64,000 nucleotides of DNA from Alphaproteobacteria bacterium (GTDB taxonomy: Bacteria > Pseudomonadota > Alphaproteobacteria > Rhodobacterales > Rhodobacteraceae), in assembly GCA_030431825.1 (NCBI GenBank), contig JAUIIJ010000019.1, positions 1 to 64,000 on the forward strand, written 5' to 3'. The position numbers and the translations under genes were made by a program. The notes under the pieces are model-generated. The model was not told the DNA's origin. It did no database searches and worked only from the letters and a program-made list of their open reading frames with translations. Positions 8,328 through 18,118 of this stretch are shown here, piece by piece; position 1 is the stretch's first letter, and each line of letters starts with the position of its first letter.

Positions 8328-9058
8328 GCGAATTGAACGACAGGGACTGGGAACTGGTCAATGCATATCACGATGATGAGCTGACCGAGAGCGAGCGGAG
8401 CAGGATGGACCTGCGGCTTGCCTCAGAACCGGCCCTTGCCGATGCGCTTCGCGATGTGACGGGCGCGTCGGTCAGCCTCGCGTCGCTGCGCCCTGAAATC
8501 CCGCAACGGGTGGTATTCCCGACGGAACGGGCGGCAAACAGCAACTGGAAGCCGCGCCGGTGGATCGCGGGTGGTGCACTTGCCCTGGCGATCACGGCGG
8601 CCGTCGTTTTCGGCAACGGCAACGCCACACCGACGGTACAGGGCATTCATGCCGATTTTGCCGCTCGGGCGTTCTCGACGGAAGAAGATGATCTTCGGCT
8701 GGTTGCCACATTTGCACAAGCCGACACGCCGGATCTGGCCGGTGCCAACCTCATGCCCGTGTCCCATCGCACTGTGGATGCCGGGGATGTTACCCACTAC
8801 ACGGGCCGGAACGGGTGCCGTCTGACCTATTTCCGGGGCAACTTTGCATTGGATCAGGCGGGTCGGACCGACGGCTACCAGATCGCGGAATGGACGACCC
8901 CGAACAATCTGCGGCATCTGATCGTTGCGACGGGCATGGATCAGACGCGGTTTGACGCGATCGCGCTTTATCTCAAGCGCATCACGCAGTCAGAGCCGGC
9001 CGATCAGGTGATGGCAACGGCGATCCAAGCAACAAAAACGCGCCCCTGCATCGGCTGA
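8324..9058 (+). CDS. Putative transmembrane anti-sigma factor
   Basis: This 244-residue protein starts in a 4-bp ATGA overlap with the ECF sigma gene, the usual arrangement for a cognate anti-sigma factor. The N-terminal segment (WELVNAYHDDELTESERSRMDLRLASEPALADAL, about 6-40) looks like the cytoplasmic anti-sigma domain of RsiW/ChrR-like regulators but lacks an obvious zinc-binding HxxxCxxC motif. One transmembrane helix follows at about 82-100 (IAGGALALAITAAVVFG). The C-terminal half should be periplasmic and would be the sensing part; I recognise no named domain there. The stimulus cannot be inferred. A hairpin about 90 bp downstream may end the transcript. Confidence 0.75.
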   Translation: MSELNDRDWELVNAYHDDELTESERSRMDLRLASEPALADALRDVTGASVSLASLRPEIPQRVVFPTERAANSNWKPRRWIAGGALALAITAAVVFGNGNATPTVQGIHADFAARAFSTEEDDLRLVATFAQADTPDLAGANLMPVSHRTVDAGDVTHYTGRNGCRLTYFRGNFALDQAGRTDGYQIAEWTTPNNLRHLIVATGMDQTRFDAIALYLKRITQSEPADQVMATAIQATKTRPCIG

Positions 9059-9147
9059 GGCCTGCGCCTCTGCACCGGTTGCCACACCGGTCGGAAAAAC
9101 CAGCGACAGACCCTCTGGCCGCGCCAGAAAGGTGTACGCCGGTCCAA

Positions 9148-9171
9148 GAGGGTATGGGCTGCCATACCCTC
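9148..9171. terminator. Hairpin between convergent genes, probable bidirectional terminator
   Basis: Perfect 10-bp arms GAGGGTATGG and CCATACCCTC enclose a GCTG tetraloop, extendable outward with one mismatch. It lies in the 175-bp gap between the anti-sigma gene (plus) and the cytochrome gene (minus). Only a short T-run follows. Confidence 0.6.
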
Positions 9172-9233
9172 TCGGACTTTACCAAGATCACTCTTTAACA
9201 ACAAACGCCATGAAACCTGTGGTTACGGCCGCC

Positions 9234-9947
9234 TCAGTTCAACTTGCGCGGAAAGTTCGGCCGGTCGGTGTTGTAATGCGCCGCCAGGTAATCGAGAATC
9301 TCGGTGCGGTCGGGCTCTTCAAGCTCGTCCATGCCCTGTTCGTCGACCATCCATTCGAACATCTCTTCCCATTCGTCGCGGGTCAGGCCCTGCTGCGCCA
9401 CGATCATTTCGGAATGACAGGCGGTGCAGGCGTAATAGGTCGTCTCGACGCCCGGCGCATCGAAGAGCACGCCGAATTCGTAGTCCTCTTCTTCGGCGGC
9501 CTCGGCTGGCGCGTCCGCCTCCGTGGCGCCAAATATCAGCGGGGCGTCGGAAAACCCGTTCAGATAGGCGATCAGATTTGCCCGCTCCGAGTCTTTCCTG
9601 AGGCCCGCAAAGGTCATCTTCGTCCCTTTGATTGCGTCTCTCGGCTTGGCCAGAAAGGCGTCCAGGCGTTCCAGGCTCCAGTCACCGCCAGCCTCGGTCA
9701 GGGCCGATGAATAGGCAAACCCGTCAACAGCCGCGACAGGTCCGCCGACGACACCGAAGAGGTTCGGGCCAACCTTGGATTTGCCGCCCTGCTCCACGGT
9801 ATGGCAGGCGGCGCATTTCTTGAATACGCGCTCGCCCTTTTGCGGGTCGGCGGCGGCCAGCGCAGCGTCAAGATCGGCAAGTGCCGGCGATGCTGCGGAC
9901 ACGGCAATGGCCACAACGGTAAGGGTTCGCAGATTTGCGAATGCCAT
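9234..9947 (-). CDS. Diheme c-type cytochrome, electron acceptor of the sulfite dehydrogenase
   Basis: The 237-residue protein begins with a Sec signal peptide ending near PALA (residue 24), so it is periplasmic. It has two haem c sites: CAACH at 45-49, with a likely axial Met in KGTKMTF (Met111), and CTACH at 174-178. The first half resembles mitochondrial-type cytochrome c; the second is a small c domain of the SoxD/SorB kind, and an acidic linker (EAAEEED) joins them. The gene lies 58 bp downstream of the molybdenum sulfite-oxidase-family gene on the same strand, so it most likely takes electrons from that enzyme and passes them to the respiratory chain. The ATG at 9947 has GGAG seven bases ahead and gives the signal peptide. 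Confidence 0.85.
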   Translation of the reverse strand: MAFANLRTLTVVAIAVSAASPALADLDAALAAADPQKGERVFKKCAACHTVEQGGKSKVGPNLFGVVGGPVAAVDGFAYSSALTEAGGDWSLERLDAFLAKPRDAIKGTKMTFAGLRKDSERANLIAYLNGFSDAPLIFGATEADAPAEAAEEEDYEFGVLFDAPGVETTYYACTACHSEMIVAQQGLTRDEWEEMFEWMVDEQGMDELEEPDRTEILDYLAAHYNTDRPNFPRKLN

Positions 9948-10005
9948 GGGGTTCTCCATCTCTCGAATCTCTGGCTGGGGTGACGGCACGCGCCACCCCG
10001 AACAA

Positions 10006-11301
10006 TCAGCTGGCGCGCACACCAACCCTGTGCATGCTGTTGTTGAGATACCCTTTCGGGTTCCAGTCGATGGCAAAGGGCTGCATCACACCTTCGCTGT
10101 CCGTCGCGCGGGCCCAGATTTCGTAATATCCAGCCTGCGGAAACGAAACGTCAGCGCGCCAGTTCTGCCAGGCGCCGTTGTTTACCGGATCGTCAAGCTC
10201 GGCGGTTGACCATGTCGCCCCGAAATCGGTCGAGAGTTCAACCGTGGTGATCGAACGGTCGCCGGACCAGGCATGGCCGCGCACCTGCGTGCTCATCCCG
10301 GTTTCCGCGCCGTTGGCCGGGAAGGTCACCAGCGATTTGACCGGCATGCGTTCGATGATGACAAAATCCTCTTCCGGTACGTCCTGGCCGGGGGCGACCG
10401 GATAGCCGGGTACACGATACGAAGTGCCGGTCATCTTGGGGCCGTCATGCACCTGGTCGCGCAGTTCGATCCGGGTCAGCCATTTCTGTGCCGTCGACGC
10501 CGGCCAGCCGGGCACCACGAGGCGCAGCGGCGCGCCATTCATCGGATGCAGCGCATCGCCGTTCATTTCAAAGGCGATCAGGATGTTGTCGGTCAGCGCC
10601 TTGTCAATGGGCAACCCGCGCGAGATCGGCAGCTTGTCGGCCTTGCCCGAAAGATGCGTGTCCGCGCCATAATGCGCCGTATAGACCACGTTGGACTGGA
10701 CCCCGGCCTTTTCCAGAACGTCCTTGAGCCGCACACCTGTCCATTCGGAACACCCGATCGCGCCATAGGTCCACTGGTTGCCCTTGGCCGGCGGATTGAA
10801 GAAACCCCGTCCGTTGCCGCCACATTCCAGCGTCAGCGCCATCGTCACGACCTCGAACTGCTCGCGCAGGTCGGTGATGCTCAGCTCCATCGGTGTATCC
10901 ACGAACCCGTCAATGGTCAGCGTCCAGGTCGCGGGGTCGACATCCTGTGGCGGAATACCGTTGTTCCGGATGAAATGCCGGTTTGTCGGGGTGATCGGGT
11001 CGTCCAGCAATTCGGGCGGCGTTTCGGCATTGACGGGTCGATCATTCAGGAGCGTCAGGCCGTCCTTGCCCACAAGAACGTCATCCTGTGCCATCGCCGC
11101 CGGGACGAACCCGACCGGCATGTTGCGATGAAAGGGGATCGACGTGCCGACCATTGCCGCCATCGTGGCAAGACCGGTCCGTTTCAGGAACCCGCGCCGG
11201 TCCGGATTGGCGACACGGCCGAAAAACGCCTTGTCCGCCTTTTCCGGGTCTGTCGCGAAAAACTCCTGAACCGTGTGTTTCTTGTCGTCATCAAGCGCCA
11301 T
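10006..11301 (-). CDS. Sulfite dehydrogenase, molybdopterin subunit (SorA/SoxC-like)
   Basis: This 431-residue protein belongs to the sulfite oxidase family. A Tat signal ([10 protein letters not shown], about 35-44) sends the folded, cofactor-loaded enzyme to the periplasm. The molybdopterin domain includes the conserved [11 protein letters not shown] segment, whose Cys160 is the expected Mo ligand. A C-terminal dimerisation domain covers roughly 310-425. It would oxidise sulfite (or a related sulfur compound, as SoxC does) and hand electrons to the diheme cytochrome encoded just downstream. The ATG at 11301 has a strong GGGAGG element six bases upstream, which decides against longer versions of the frame. 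No other sox genes are nearby, which favours a stand-alone sulfite dehydrogenase over the SoxCD part of a thiosulfate pathway. Confidence 0.85.
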   Translation of the reverse strand: MALDDDKKHTVQEFFATDPEKADKAFFGRVANPDRRGFLKRTGLATMAAMVGTSIPFHRNMPVGFVPAAMAQDDVLVGKDGLTLLNDRPVNAETPPELLDDPITPTNRHFIRNNGIPPQDVDPATWTLTIDGFVDTPMELSITDLREQFEVVTMALTLECGGNGRGFFNPPAKGNQWTYGAIGCSEWTGVRLKDVLEKAGVQSNVVYTAHYGADTHLSGKADKLPISRGLPIDKALTDNILIAFEMNGDALHPMNGAPLRLVVPGWPASTAQKWLTRIELRDQVHDGPKMTGTSYRVPGYPVAPGQDVPEEDFVIIERMPVKSLVTFPANGAETGMSTQVRGHAWSGDRSITTVELSTDFGATWSTAELDDPVNNGAWQNWRADVSFPQAGYYEIWARATDSEGVMQPFAIDWNPKGYLNNSMHRVGVRAS

Positions 11302-11436
11302 CTTGTCCTCCCTTGGGTACCGGCTTGGGTGCCTTTGAATGCCTGGTTCGGAAAAGAGACGTTTCACATGCAGATTTTATTCCGCATGTGATCGATGTTT
11401 TTTTAAGGGTATGTCACTACCGCCGGACGCGGCCTT

Positions 11437-12450
11437 TCAACTGGCGGACAAGGTGGCAAGCGGCGATGTCTCGCCCTCGACCAGATGACAGGCGACGCGA
11501 TGGCTGGGCGTTACCGCGTCCAGGGACGGCGCGCTTTCACGGCATTCTGGCGCGGCGACGGGGCAGCGTGACGCGAACCTGCAGCCCTTGGGCAGGTTCA
11601 GCGGATCCGGGGGGTCGCCGGGGATCAGAATGCGCCTCGCGTTTTCTCTCAGCCGGGGATCGACCGAGGGCACCGCGGACAACAGCGCCTCGGTATAGGG
11701 ATGCAGGGGCTTGTTGAACAACGACATGCGGTCGGCATGTTCGACAATCTTGCCCATATACATGACCGCAACGCTGTCGCACATGTGCTGTACGACACCC
11801 AGATCATGGCTGATGAACAGGTAGGTGAGCCCGTATTCGGCCTGGAGGCGCCGCAACAGGTTGAGGATTTGCGCCTGCACCGCCACGTCGAGTGCCGATA
11901 CCGGTTCATCGCAGATGATCACCTCGGGTTGGGTTGAAAGCGCGCGGGCGATGCCGATCCGCTGACGCTGACCGCCGGAGAACTGATGCGGGAACAGCCG
12001 TTTCTGTTCCGGGCGCAGACCGACCGCCTTGAACAACTGGTCAACGATCTCTCGCTTTTCGGGGTCGGATTTGTCGGTCAGACTGTCCAGAGGTTCGCGT
12101 ACGATGTCCTCGGCGCGCTTGCGCGGGTTCAGCGAGGAATATGGATCCTGAAAGATCACCTGGACCTTCTGGCGCATGTCCTTGAGATCATCGCGGTCAA
12201 GGGGCAGGATATCGCGGCCTTCCAGCTCGACCTTGCCACTCGTGACACCGCTCACAAGGCGGGCAATCGCGAGGGCGGCGGTCGTCTTGCCAGAGCCGGA
12301 CTCGCCAACGATGGCCAGTGTCTCGCCCTTGCGGACGGTGAACGAGATGTCATCCACCGCTGTCAGGTAGGTCTGCCTGGCAAACATTCCGCCTTTGCGG
12401 CGAACGCCAAAGCGGACCGTCAGGTTATGAACGTCGAGAAGGTCGGTCAT
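11437..12450 (-). CDS. Peptide-type ABC transporter ATP-binding protein (DppF/OppF-like)
   Basis: The 337-residue ATPase has Walker A GESGSGKTT (near 50), ABC signature FSGGQRQR, Walker B VIICDEPVSALD and the H-loop FISHDLGVV. The C-terminal Opp/Dpp extension carries the cysteine-containing motif GCRFASRCP. It is the last gene of a five-gene leftward importer operon; its ATG at 12450 overlaps the stop of the preceding ATPase gene (TGATG), with a GGAGG-like site upstream. It works as a heterodimer with the neighbouring ATPase to energise uptake of a peptide-like or amide substrate; the true substrate is unknown. Confidence 0.92.
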   Translation of the reverse strand: MTDLLDVHNLTVRFGVRRKGGMFARQTYLTAVDDISFTVRKGETLAIVGESGSGKTTAALAIARLVSGVTSGKVELEGRDILPLDRDDLKDMRQKVQVIFQDPYSSLNPRKRAEDIVREPLDSLTDKSDPEKREIVDQLFKAVGLRPEQKRLFPHQFSGGQRQRIGIARALSTQPEVIICDEPVSALDVAVQAQILNLLRRLQAEYGLTYLFISHDLGVVQHMCDSVAVMYMGKIVEHADRMSLFNKPLHPYTEALLSAVPSVDPRLRENARRILIPGDPPDPLNLPKGCRFASRCPVAAPECRESAPSLDAVTPSHRVACHLVEGETSPLATLSAS

Positions 12451-13436
12451 CACAAATCCTCCGCATGCCAGCAGGCGGAGCTGCGCGCGCTGCCGAACGG
12501 CACGTCCGGGGGTCTTGCGCTCAGGCATTTGTCGCTGGCGCGCGGGCAGCGCGGCGCGAACAGGCACAGATCCTGGCCGAACTCGGACAGGCCGGGCACG
12601 ATTCCGGGAACTTCGGTCAGGTCATGCCGTTCTTCCGTCAGGTTTGCCATGATGTGCGGCACGCAGCTGATCAGCCCGCTGGTATAGGGGTGGCGCGCAT
12701 GGGTGATGACCTGATCGACGGGGCCTTCTTCGGCCTTGCGCCCCGCATACATCACGATCATCCGTTCGGACATTTCGGCCACCGCCCCCATGTCATGCGT
12801 GATCATGATGATCGACGTGCCGGTTTGTGCCCGCAGATCGCGCAACAGATCGAAAATCTGGGCCTGAACCGTGACGTCCAGCGCGGTGGTGGGTTCGTCG
12901 GCGATCAGGATCTTGGGGGTGCAGGCCAGGGCGATGGCGATCATCACCCGCTGTCTCTGGCCGCCTGACATCTGGAACGGATAGGCCTCGACCCGGCTTT
13001 TGGGATTGGGGATCTGCACCGCATCCAGAAGCTCGATGGCCTGGGCCCAGGCGGCTTTCTGGCCGAGACCCTGATGTGCGCGCAGGACCTCGGCGATCTG
13101 TTCGCCGACGGTATAGACCGGATTCAGCGATGTCATCGGTTCCTGAAAGATCATGCTGATTTCGTTGCCACGGATTTGCCGCAGCCGCCGCGGTGACGCG
13201 GTGGTCAGCTCTTCGCCGTCGAACTGGATGCTGCCCGAGGCGACGCGGCCGATCCCTTCCGGCAGGAGCCCCATGATCGCAAGCGCGGTCATGGATTTTC
13301 CGCAGCCGGATTCACCCACGAAGCTGATGCTCTCACCATGCGCCAGCTCCAGATTGAGATTGTCGATGACCGGAGCGACCCCGGCCCGCGTCGCCAGTTC
13401 GATGCGCAGGTTTTCGACCTTGAGTAGCGGCGCCAT
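12450..13436 (-). CDS. Peptide-type ABC transporter ATP-binding protein (DppD/OppD-like)
   Basis: The 328-residue ATPase shows Walker [13 protein letters not shown]-loop [10 protein letters not shown], signature MSGGQRQR, Walker [13 protein letters not shown] and H-loop MITHDMGAV. The C-terminal oligopeptide-transporter extension includes LFAPRCPRA, a variant of the usual cysteine motif. It shares one base with both its neighbours (permease gene upstream, second ATPase gene downstream), so the operon is translationally coupled. It forms the second half of the ATPase heterodimer of this importer. Confidence 0.92.
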   Translation of the reverse strand: MAPLLKVENLRIELATRAGVAPVIDNLNLELAHGESISFVGESGCGKSMTALAIMGLLPEGIGRVASGSIQFDGEELTTASPRRLRQIRGNEISMIFQEPMTSLNPVYTVGEQIAEVLRAHQGLGQKAAWAQAIELLDAVQIPNPKSRVEAYPFQMSGGQRQRVMIAIALACTPKILIADEPTTALDVTVQAQIFDLLRDLRAQTGTSIIMITHDMGAVAEMSERMIVMYAGRKAEEGPVDQVITHARHPYTSGLISCVPHIMANLTEERHDLTEVPGIVPGLSEFGQDLCLFAPRCPRASDKCLSARPPDVPFGSARSSACWHAEDL

Positions 13437-14314
13437 CAGCGTTTCCTCAGCTTTGGGTTCAGCGCATCGTTCAGACCGTCGCCAACCAGGCTGATTGCAA
13501 GGACGGTGATGAAAATCGCGAGTCCGGGTATGGTGACGGTGAATCCGGCCTCGAGGATGTATTGCCGGTTCGAGCCGATGATCTGGCCCCAGCTCACCAC
13601 ATTGGGATCGGTCAGCCCGAGAAAGCTCAGCCCCGCTTCAAACAGGATCGCGGACCCCACCATCAGCGCCGATTGCACGATGATCGGCGGCAGCGCGTTC
13701 GGCAGGATCACCTGAAACATGAGCTTGGCATTGGTGGCCCCGGACGCGCGGCTGGCCATCACATATTCAAGCTCGCGGACACGCTGGAACTCGGAGCGCG
13801 TGATGCGCGCAACGGCGGTCCAGCTGACGATGCCGATGGCAAATGTGATCATTGGAAGGCTCGCGCCGAAGAGCGCGACGATGACCATTGAAAACAGCAA
13901 GGTGGGCAATACCTGGAAAAACTCGGTAAAGCGCATCAGCATCTCTTCGATGATGCCGCCGTAAAACCCGGCCAGCGCCCCCACCGTGACCCCGATCACG
14001 ACGGTGACGATCGCAGCAGAAAGCCCGATGATCAGCGTCACGCGCGCCCCGTGCAGGATTTGCGACAGCAGATCCCGCCCGAGGTAATCGGTTCCCAGCA
14101 GAAAGCCCTCTTCGCCCGGCGGCGAGAACGGTGCCCAGACCATATCGAACGGATCGGTCTGATAAAGCATGGGGCCGAGGATCGCGGCAAGAACGATCAG
14201 CGACAACAGGGCCAACCCGAGCATTGCGGAATGGTTGTGGCGGAACATTTCCCACGCTTCGGAAAGCGGCGACCGGGCCCTTGCAACCGGGGCATCAACG
14301 GTTTGTTCGCTCAT
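13436..14314 (-). CDS. Peptide-type ABC transporter permease (DppC-like)
   Basis: This 292-residue inner-membrane protein has a cytoplasmic N-terminus, a first helix (MLGLALLSLIVLAAILG), a periplasmic loop containing the family block GTDYLGRDLLSQILHGAR, and the BPD_transp_1 helices with a coupling EAA-type loop (EYVMASRASGATNAKLMFQVILPNALP). I chose the ATG at 14314, which overlaps the upstream stop by one base and has AGGA eight bases ahead; a GTG three bases earlier is also possible. It pairs with the DppB-like permease. Confidence 0.92.
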   Translation of the reverse strand: MSEQTVDAPVARARSPLSEAWEMFRHNHSAMLGLALLSLIVLAAILGPMLYQTDPFDMVWAPFSPPGEEGFLLGTDYLGRDLLSQILHGARVTLIIGLSAAIVTVVIGVTVGALAGFYGGIIEEMLMRFTEFFQVLPTLLFSMVIVALFGASLPMITFAIGIVSWTAVARITRSEFQRVRELEYVMASRASGATNAKLMFQVILPNALPPIIVQSALMVGSAILFEAGLSFLGLTDPNVVSWGQIIGSNRQYILEAGFTVTIPGLAIFITVLAISLVGDGLNDALNPKLRKR

Positions 14315-15291
14315 CACGCACGTCCTTTCAGCCGCGGATCCACGAGCCGCAGAACAAAGTCGGTCAACAGGTTGCCCACGATGACCATCAAGGCGGAAAA
14401 GAACAGGATGCCCAGGATGGTCGGGGTATCGCGCGCGAGAATCGACTGGAACGCGAGTGTCCCGAGACCGGGCCAGGCAAACACCGTCTCTACCAGAACC
14501 GCGCCGGAGATCACCGCGCTGAACTGAAGGCCCGCAAGGGTGATGACCGGCGAAAGGGCGTTCTTGAGCGCGTGCTTGTACACCACTTCACGCTCGGTAA
14601 GGCCCTTGGCCTTGGCGGTGCGAACATAGTCGGAACCCAGGGTTTCCATCATCGACGCCCGCGACAGCCGCGAATAGAGCGCGAGAAAGATCGAGCCGAG
14701 CGTGATGGTCGGCAGAACCATATGGCGGATGATGTCCAGCGTCTGGACCCAAAAGCCGCCTTCCAGTGTAACGTCCCGCATGCCGGCCACCGGGAACCAC
14801 TGGATTTTCAGCGAGAACGCGATCAAAAGCAGGATCCCGGTCCAGAAGACCGGCGCGGAATAACCGAACAGTGAGATGAAGGTGACAAAATGCGAGAGTA
14901 TGCCATTGGGGCGGCGCGCGGAAATCACCCCCAGAACCACGCCGACAATCATCGCGAAAAGCTGTGCGGTAAACACCAGCAACAGCGTCGCCGGCAGGCG
15001 TTGCAGGATGAGCGATGTCACAGGCTGATTGTAATAGAACGAATATCCGAGATCGAACCGGATGACGCGGCCCAGATAACTCCCGAGTTGCACGATGAAA
15101 GGCTTGTCCAGGCCGTAATCGGCGCGGATTTGTGCCATGGTCTCCTCGTCCGCCCCGCCCATTGACTGTGCAATGGTGTCGGCGACGTCGCCGGGCGCGA
15201 GGTGCATCATCGTGAAATTCAGCACGAGGACCGCCAGCAGCAACAGAACCGCGTAGAAAATCCGTGTCGTCGTAACACGCAATGCGTTCAT
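14314..15291 (-). CDS. Peptide-type ABC transporter permease (DppB-like)
   Basis: This 325-residue permease has the DppB/OppB signature: an N-terminal helix (YAVLLLLAVLVLNFTMMHLAPGD), a loop with GLDKPFIVQLGSYLGRV, DLGYSFYYNQPV, and the C-terminal BPD_transp_1 helices with an EAA-like loop (DYVRTAKAKGLTEREVVYKHALKNAL). It is the first permease gene after the substrate-binding-protein gene, separated from it by 68 bp that hold a stable hairpin. It builds the transmembrane channel with the DppC-like protein. Confidence 0.92.
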   Translation of the reverse strand: MNALRVTTTRIFYAVLLLLAVLVLNFTMMHLAPGDVADTIAQSMGGADEETMAQIRADYGLDKPFIVQLGSYLGRVIRFDLGYSFYYNQPVTSLILQRLPATLLLVFTAQLFAMIVGVVLGVISARRPNGILSHFVTFISLFGYSAPVFWTGILLLIAFSLKIQWFPVAGMRDVTLEGGFWVQTLDIIRHMVLPTITLGSIFLALYSRLSRASMMETLGSDYVRTAKAKGLTEREVVYKHALKNALSPVITLAGLQFSAVISGAVLVETVFAWPGLGTLAFQSILARDTPTILGILFFSALMVIVGNLLTDFVLRLVDPRLKGRA

Positions 15292-15325
15292 CGAGATCGC
15301 CTTTCAGCCGCTAAGCAAAGTCGGA

Positions 15326-15354
15326 TTGCCCGCGACCAGGACAGTCGCAGGCAA
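15326..15354 (-). promoter_or_regulatory. Intra-operonic hairpin between binding-protein and permease genes
   Basis: On the minus strand the arms TTGCCTGCGAC and GTCGCGGGCAA (one mismatch, 7-nt loop) form an 11-bp stem directly after the binding-protein stop codon. Such hairpins usually stabilise the upstream mRNA or partly terminate, so that the binding protein is made in excess over the permeases. Confidence 0.55.
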
Positions 15355-15359
15355 CCGTA

Positions 15360-16937
15360 TCAGTCTTTCAGATAGATCCGATCCATCGGCGAACTGGAGG
15401 CCCAGATACCTTGCGGCGGGTTGCCAACCTTGTTGGAATAGATCGTATGCTGTGGCACGGCATTGATGTAATAGATCGGCACCTCTTCAGCGACGATCTC
15501 CTGAAACTCGGCATAGAGCGCTTTGCGTTTCTCGGAGTCCATCTCGGTTGCGGCCTGGGCGAGGATTTCGTCGACGCGTTCGTTCGCATAGCCCTGGGTA
15601 TTTGACCAGACACCCTTGCCGATATTCGAGCTCAGATAGGTCCGGTTCACACCGATCACCGGGTCACCCCAGTTGTAGACGCTGTCAAACGAGAGATCGA
15701 AATCCATGTTGCCCATGACCTGCGCCCAGCTCGGGAAGTCGGGATGCGCGCGAACGGTCACGTTGATGCCGACCTTGGAGAGCGCCGCCTTGACGTATTC
15801 GGTCTGCGCCTTGTAGCCGGGGAAACCGGGCACCTCGATATTCAGGTCGAACCGTTTGCCGTTCTCCAGCGGATACCCGGCCTCGTCGAGCAGCGCATTC
15901 GCTTTGTCGAGGTCGAGATCATAGGCCTCGACATCGGGCGTATAGAGCGGGCTGTCCGGATGAATGCCGGTTCGCGCCTCGTCGGCGGTGCCGCGCATGA
16001 GAGCCTTGAGGATGAAGTTCTTGTCGATGGCATAGGCAATGGCCTGACGCACCTTGACCTCCTGCAGGGGGCCATGGGTGGTGTTCATCGCCAGCCAGTC
16101 GATCGCGCCGATGCCGCCGTAACCTTCCTTGGTCACGGTCAGTTCAGCGTCGGATTTCAGGCGGTTGATGATGGTGGGCTCGGATTCGAAAGTCGCCATG
16201 TGAATTTCGCCATTCTGCAACGCGATCGCGCGCGCCGAGCTGTCGTTGATGATCCGCGCCACGATCCGGTCGAGATAGGGCAGGCCTTCTTCCCAATAGC
16301 CCTCGTAACGTTCGAGGATGACATGCTCGCCGGGTTTGAACTCGACCAGCTTGAACGGACCGGATCCCACGACATTCTCGTTGTTGCGCGGATGGTTCTT
16401 GGGATCCTGTCCGTCGCCATAGATGTGTTTAGGAATGATCGCCATGAGTTGCCCGGACATCGCGAGCATCAGGGCCGGATGCGGAGTCGTCAGATTCAGA
16501 ACGGCCGTATGTTCATCCGGCGTATCGACGCTTTCGACCGGGGCGAACATGGACTTGAACGGATGATATTGCTTGATCACATCCACCGAAAACGCGACGT
16601 CTTCGGACGTGATCGGCGTGCCGTCGTGAAAGGTGGCGTTCTCCTGCAAATACAGCGTGACCTTCAGCCCGTCGTCGCTGACCTCCCAACTCTTGGCGAG
16701 ATAGGGTTGCGGCGTCCAGTCATCGTCATAGCGCAGCGGCGAGGCAAAGAGCTGGGTGCCGGGCATGCCCGTGGCCGTTCCCGATTGCACCGCGGGGTTG
16801 AGCACCCGAGGGGTGCCGCCCGGAAGGGAAACCACCAGCGTGCCGCCTGCCTTTGGCGTGTCTTGCGCCACAGCAGCGCCGGCAGAAAACGCCGCGATCA
16901 AGCTGGCCGCCAAGAGATTTTTGGTTCGTAGTTTCAT
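15360..16937 (-). CDS. Periplasmic substrate-binding protein, SBP family 5 (peptide type)
   Basis: This 525-residue protein has a clear Sec signal peptide (residues 1-22, LLAASLIAAFSAGAAVA) and family 5 solute-binding motifs, including WEVSDDGLKVTLYLQENATFHDGTPITSEDVAFSVDVI. Family 5 proteins bind peptides, nickel, opines, glycosides or amides, and nothing in the sequence settles which. It is the first gene of the importer operon. The ATG at 16937 is preceded by GGAG at about 11 bases. A LysR gene lies upstream on the same strand and a metal-dependent amidohydrolase is divergent from that LysR gene, so an amide or acylated compound taken up and hydrolysed inside the cell is a reasonable guess. 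Confidence 0.92.
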   Translation of the reverse strand: MKLRTKNLLAASLIAAFSAGAAVAQDTPKAGGTLVVSLPGGTPRVLNPAVQSGTATGMPGTQLFASPLRYDDDWTPQPYLAKSWEVSDDGLKVTLYLQENATFHDGTPITSEDVAFSVDVIKQYHPFKSMFAPVESVDTPDEHTAVLNLTTPHPALMLAMSGQLMAIIPKHIYGDGQDPKNHPRNNENVVGSGPFKLVEFKPGEHVILERYEGYWEEGLPYLDRIVARIINDSSARAIALQNGEIHMATFESEPTIINRLKSDAELTVTKEGYGGIGAIDWLAMNTTHGPLQEVKVRQAIAYAIDKNFILKALMRGTADEARTGIHPDSPLYTPDVEAYDLDLDKANALLDEAGYPLENGKRFDLNIEVPGFPGYKAQTEYVKAALSKVGINVTVRAHPDFPSWAQVMGNMDFDLSFDSVYNWGDPVIGVNRTYLSSNIGKGVWSNTQGYANERVDEILAQAATEMDSEKRKALYAEFQEIVAEEVPIYYINAVPQHTIYSNKVGNPPQGIWASSSPMDRIYLKD

Positions 16938-17040
16938 GAATATTCGGTCTCCCTGATTGTGACCAGTCGCATGTGTCGCCGTTTTTTCACGGTCGATCAA
17001 TTCACATCAGCCTAGCGCAGGCATCTTCCATCAAAAAACT

Positions 17041-17059
17041 GATAAATTAGACAGTTATC
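17041..17059. promoter_or_regulatory. Small inverted repeat upstream of the importer operon, possible LysR site
   Basis: GATAA and TTATC flank a 9-bp spacer in the 146-bp AT-rich gap between the LysR stop codon and the binding-protein start. It contains a T-N11-A core, the minimal LysR-box feature. The evidence is positional only. Confidence 0.3.
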
Positions 17060-17083
17060 CCCCAAAAAACCGGTGAAAGAACT

Positions 17084-18007
17084 TCATGTCACGACCAGAT
17101 GATCGAACGCGCCATCCCTGCTCAGTTCAAGGCAGGTCTCGATGAATGCCCTGATCATGCTGGGGACCCCTGTGGTGTTGCTGACGGCGATTCCGAAAGG
17201 GGTGGCCGGGGCGCCGTCCAGTATCGGCACGATCCGATACCCGGACTCGGCCTCGCGATAGTCGAGCGGACGTATGTTGAGCAGCGCGACCCCGAACCCG
17301 CCGGCAACGAGCGCGCGCAGAATCTCGGATGAACGCGTCGTATGTGCAACTTCCGGATCGAGGCCGGCCCGCTGGAACATGTCGATATAATAGTCGCGTG
17401 CGCCCGGCAGATCGAGCATGACGAGCTGTCTTTCGGAAAGCTCGGCGAGCGATGTTCTCCCCGCACTGGCAATCGGATCGTCATTGGATACGATCGCGAA
17501 AGGCGGGGCGGAAAACAGAGGATAAAAACGGTGTTTGGCGTCTTTGAAGATGTCGTAGGTAAAGGCGAGGTCGGCCTCGCCTTCGTTGACGAAATCGACA
17601 ATCGCCGAGAGCGGTCCTTCCAGGACGGTTATGGACAGACCGGGGAAACGCTCGGTGACGCTGCGCAGAATGATCGGCAGAAAGGACGGTGCGGCGGTCA
17701 CGTAACAGGCAATCCGCAGCGTCCCGCGCGCCGTGCCGGCGACAGACTGGATCTCGGTCTGAAAATTCCTTGCCTGCTGCAGGAACCTGCGGATCAGAAC
17801 CAGAGATTGGGTGCCCTGCGGGGTGGGCCGAATACCCTTGGACGGGGTGCGGATAAAGAGATCGTGTCCCAGCCCCGCCTCCAGCGCCTCGATTGCAGCG
17901 GTGATCGAACTCTGTGAGATCGAGAGCTCGGTCGCCGCACTCGCTATCGATCCGAGCCGGCCGGCGGCCTCGACGTATCGAAGTTGTTTCAGGGTAAAGT
18001 TCTGCAA
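17084..18007 (-). CDS. LysR-family transcriptional regulator
   Basis: The 307-residue protein has the LysR winged helix-turn-helix at the N-terminus (about 4-62: FTLKQLRYVEAAGRLGSIASAATELSIS and following) and a periplasmic-binding-like effector domain from about 90 onward. It sits between an ABC importer operon on the same strand downstream and an amidohydrolase-CobW operon transcribed divergently, with an AT-rich 111-bp gap between the two starts. This is the usual position for a LysR protein that controls the divergent gene; it may also control the importer. The effector is unknown. Confidence 0.9.
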   Translation of the reverse strand: MQNFTLKQLRYVEAAGRLGSIASAATELSISQSSITAAIEALEAGLGHDLFIRTPSKGIRPTPQGTQSLVLIRRFLQQARNFQTEIQSVAGTARGTLRIACYVTAAPSFLPIILRSVTERFPGLSITVLEGPLSAIVDFVNEGEADLAFTYDIFKDAKHRFYPLFSAPPFAIVSNDDPIASAGRTSLAELSERQLVMLDLPGARDYYIDMFQRAGLDPEVAHTTRSSEILRALVAGGFGVALLNIRPLDYREAESGYRIVPILDGAPATPFGIAVSNTTGVPSMIRAFIETCLELSRDGAFDHLVVT

Positions 18008-18118
18008 TCCGCCATTCCACCAGAAATTAGTCTTTTTCCCCTGATTATATCCATTTTTCTGGCGAATTAAATCTTTCTAGGCTTCTGGCAGTACATGCGT
18101 GATGAACAGGATGAAAAA

